Source of the DNA: Rhodopirellula sp. P2
GTDB lineage: Bacteria; Planctomycetota; Planctomycetia; Pirellulales; Pirellulaceae
Assembly (NCBI RefSeq): GCF_028768465.1
Contig: NZ_CP118225.1
Span: 3,949,001 to 4,013,000 of the forward strand
Direction of reading: 5' to 3'
Length of the DNA: 64,000 nt
Below the pieces are notes generated by a model, which was given only the letters and a program-made list of their open reading frames with translations, made no database searches and was not told where the DNA came from. Shown here piece by piece: positions 63,788 to 64,000 of the stretch. Each line of letters begins with the position of its first letter. Positions within the stretch are counted from its first letter, which is position 1. Position numbers and translations under genes: made by a program.

Positions 63788-64000
63788 ATGAATTGCCGTC
63801 CCCCCCGCCGAGTCACTTGCTCCCTGTTCTTCGCGTCGATCACGGCGTTTTCCGTTGGCACATTTGCGATGTTGCCGTTCGCCCTTGCTGCTGAACCGGT
63901 CGGGGATGGTGTTGCCGACGACACCGCTGCGATTCAGCAATGGATTGATGCCGAACGCGACGTGCAACTTCCGGTGGGAACGTACCGGATCACCCGTCCG
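63788..64000 (+). CDS. Exported pectate-lyase-3/beta-helix protein (3' end outside window)
   Basis: Only the first 71 codons are visible. A signal peptide (FFASITAFSVGTFAMLPF) precedes the motif VGDGVADDTAAIQQWID, typical of the start of a right-handed beta-helix in pectate lyase superfamily proteins (GDGxxDDTxAI). Such proteins degrade or bind polysaccharides, matching the glycan-degradation theme of the window. It runs off the right edge. Confidence 0.75.
   Translation, partial: MNCRPPRRVTCSLFFASITAFSVGTFAMLPFALAAEPVGDGVADDTAAIQQWIDAERDVQLPVGTYRITRP

Overview
The window looks like chromosomal DNA of a marine planctomycete close to Rhodopirellula (Pirellulaceae). That reading is inference from gene content. 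It rests on two DUF1559 pseudopilin-like genes, an Asp-box-free GH16 enzyme, a GH5 enzyme, a carbohydrate acetylesterase, a type I sulfatase, several SGNH hydrolases, a long STAND/FGE-like protein, a very cysteine-rich exported protein, lipid A genes, and a tmRNA whose tag reads AEENFALAA. Genes lie on both strands in short operons, with some repeat-rich gaps. No phage, CRISPR array, rRNA or tRNA gene was seen.

Layout. 1-8.7 kb: end of a giant signalling-type protein, an exported papain-like protease, a three-gene cluster with two glycosyltransferases, and a RimI-like acetyltransferase. 8.8-13.9 kb: polysaccharide-degradation genes (GH16 behind a DUF1559/lipoprotein pair; acetylesterase plus GH5). 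14-16.2 kb: amtB and glnB for ammonium uptake and nitrogen sensing. 17-20.5 kb: rho, ribH and a sensor kinase. 20.6-24.8 kb: a truncated SGNH hydrolase, a second DUF1559/lipoprotein/exported-protein operon, and a histidine-rich exported protein. 25-28.4 kb: a metallo-beta-lactamase-fold hydrolase, an NmrA-like reductase divergent from a MarR regulator, and an SDR remnant. 28.4-31.3 kb: a repeat-rich stretch, a GHL15-like lipoprotein and ssrA (tmRNA). 31.4-38.6 kb: a lipoprotein, a DUF4332-like protein, a TIGR01212-like radical SAM protein, an FHA protein, an exported thioredoxin-like protein, and an O-antigen-ligase-like membrane protein. 38.6-48.3 kb: ppc, the Cys-rich protein, the envelope set skp-lpxC-lpxA-Gfo/Idh oxidoreductase, and an exported M28 aminopeptidase. 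48.7-55.2 kb: rnc, an EamA transporter, a REP-associated transposase (RAYT) framed by its repeats, a sulfatase, and an SGNH hydrolase joined in frame to an internally deleted aquaporin. 55.2-64 kb: epmA-like gene, fatty acid desaturase, AAE-type transporter, lipA, smpB, a LolD/MacB-type ABC exporter pair, and the start of a pectate-lyase-like gene.

Functional links. ssrA and smpB, the two partners of trans-translation, are both here about 30 kb apart. amtB and glnB form the usual ammonium-sensing pair, but a strong terminator separates them. The skp-lpxC-lpxA-oxidoreductase block supports a lipid A-containing outer membrane, possibly with 3-amino (amide-linked) lipid A. The GH16, GH5, acetylesterase, sulfatase and beta-helix genes fit degradation of sulfated, acetylated algal glycans. 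The main points of interest are decayed or rearranged genes (aquaporin, SGNH, SDR), the RAYT/REP system, a 132-bp palindromic repeat element, a triplicated smpB 3' end, and two parallel DUF1559 modules.
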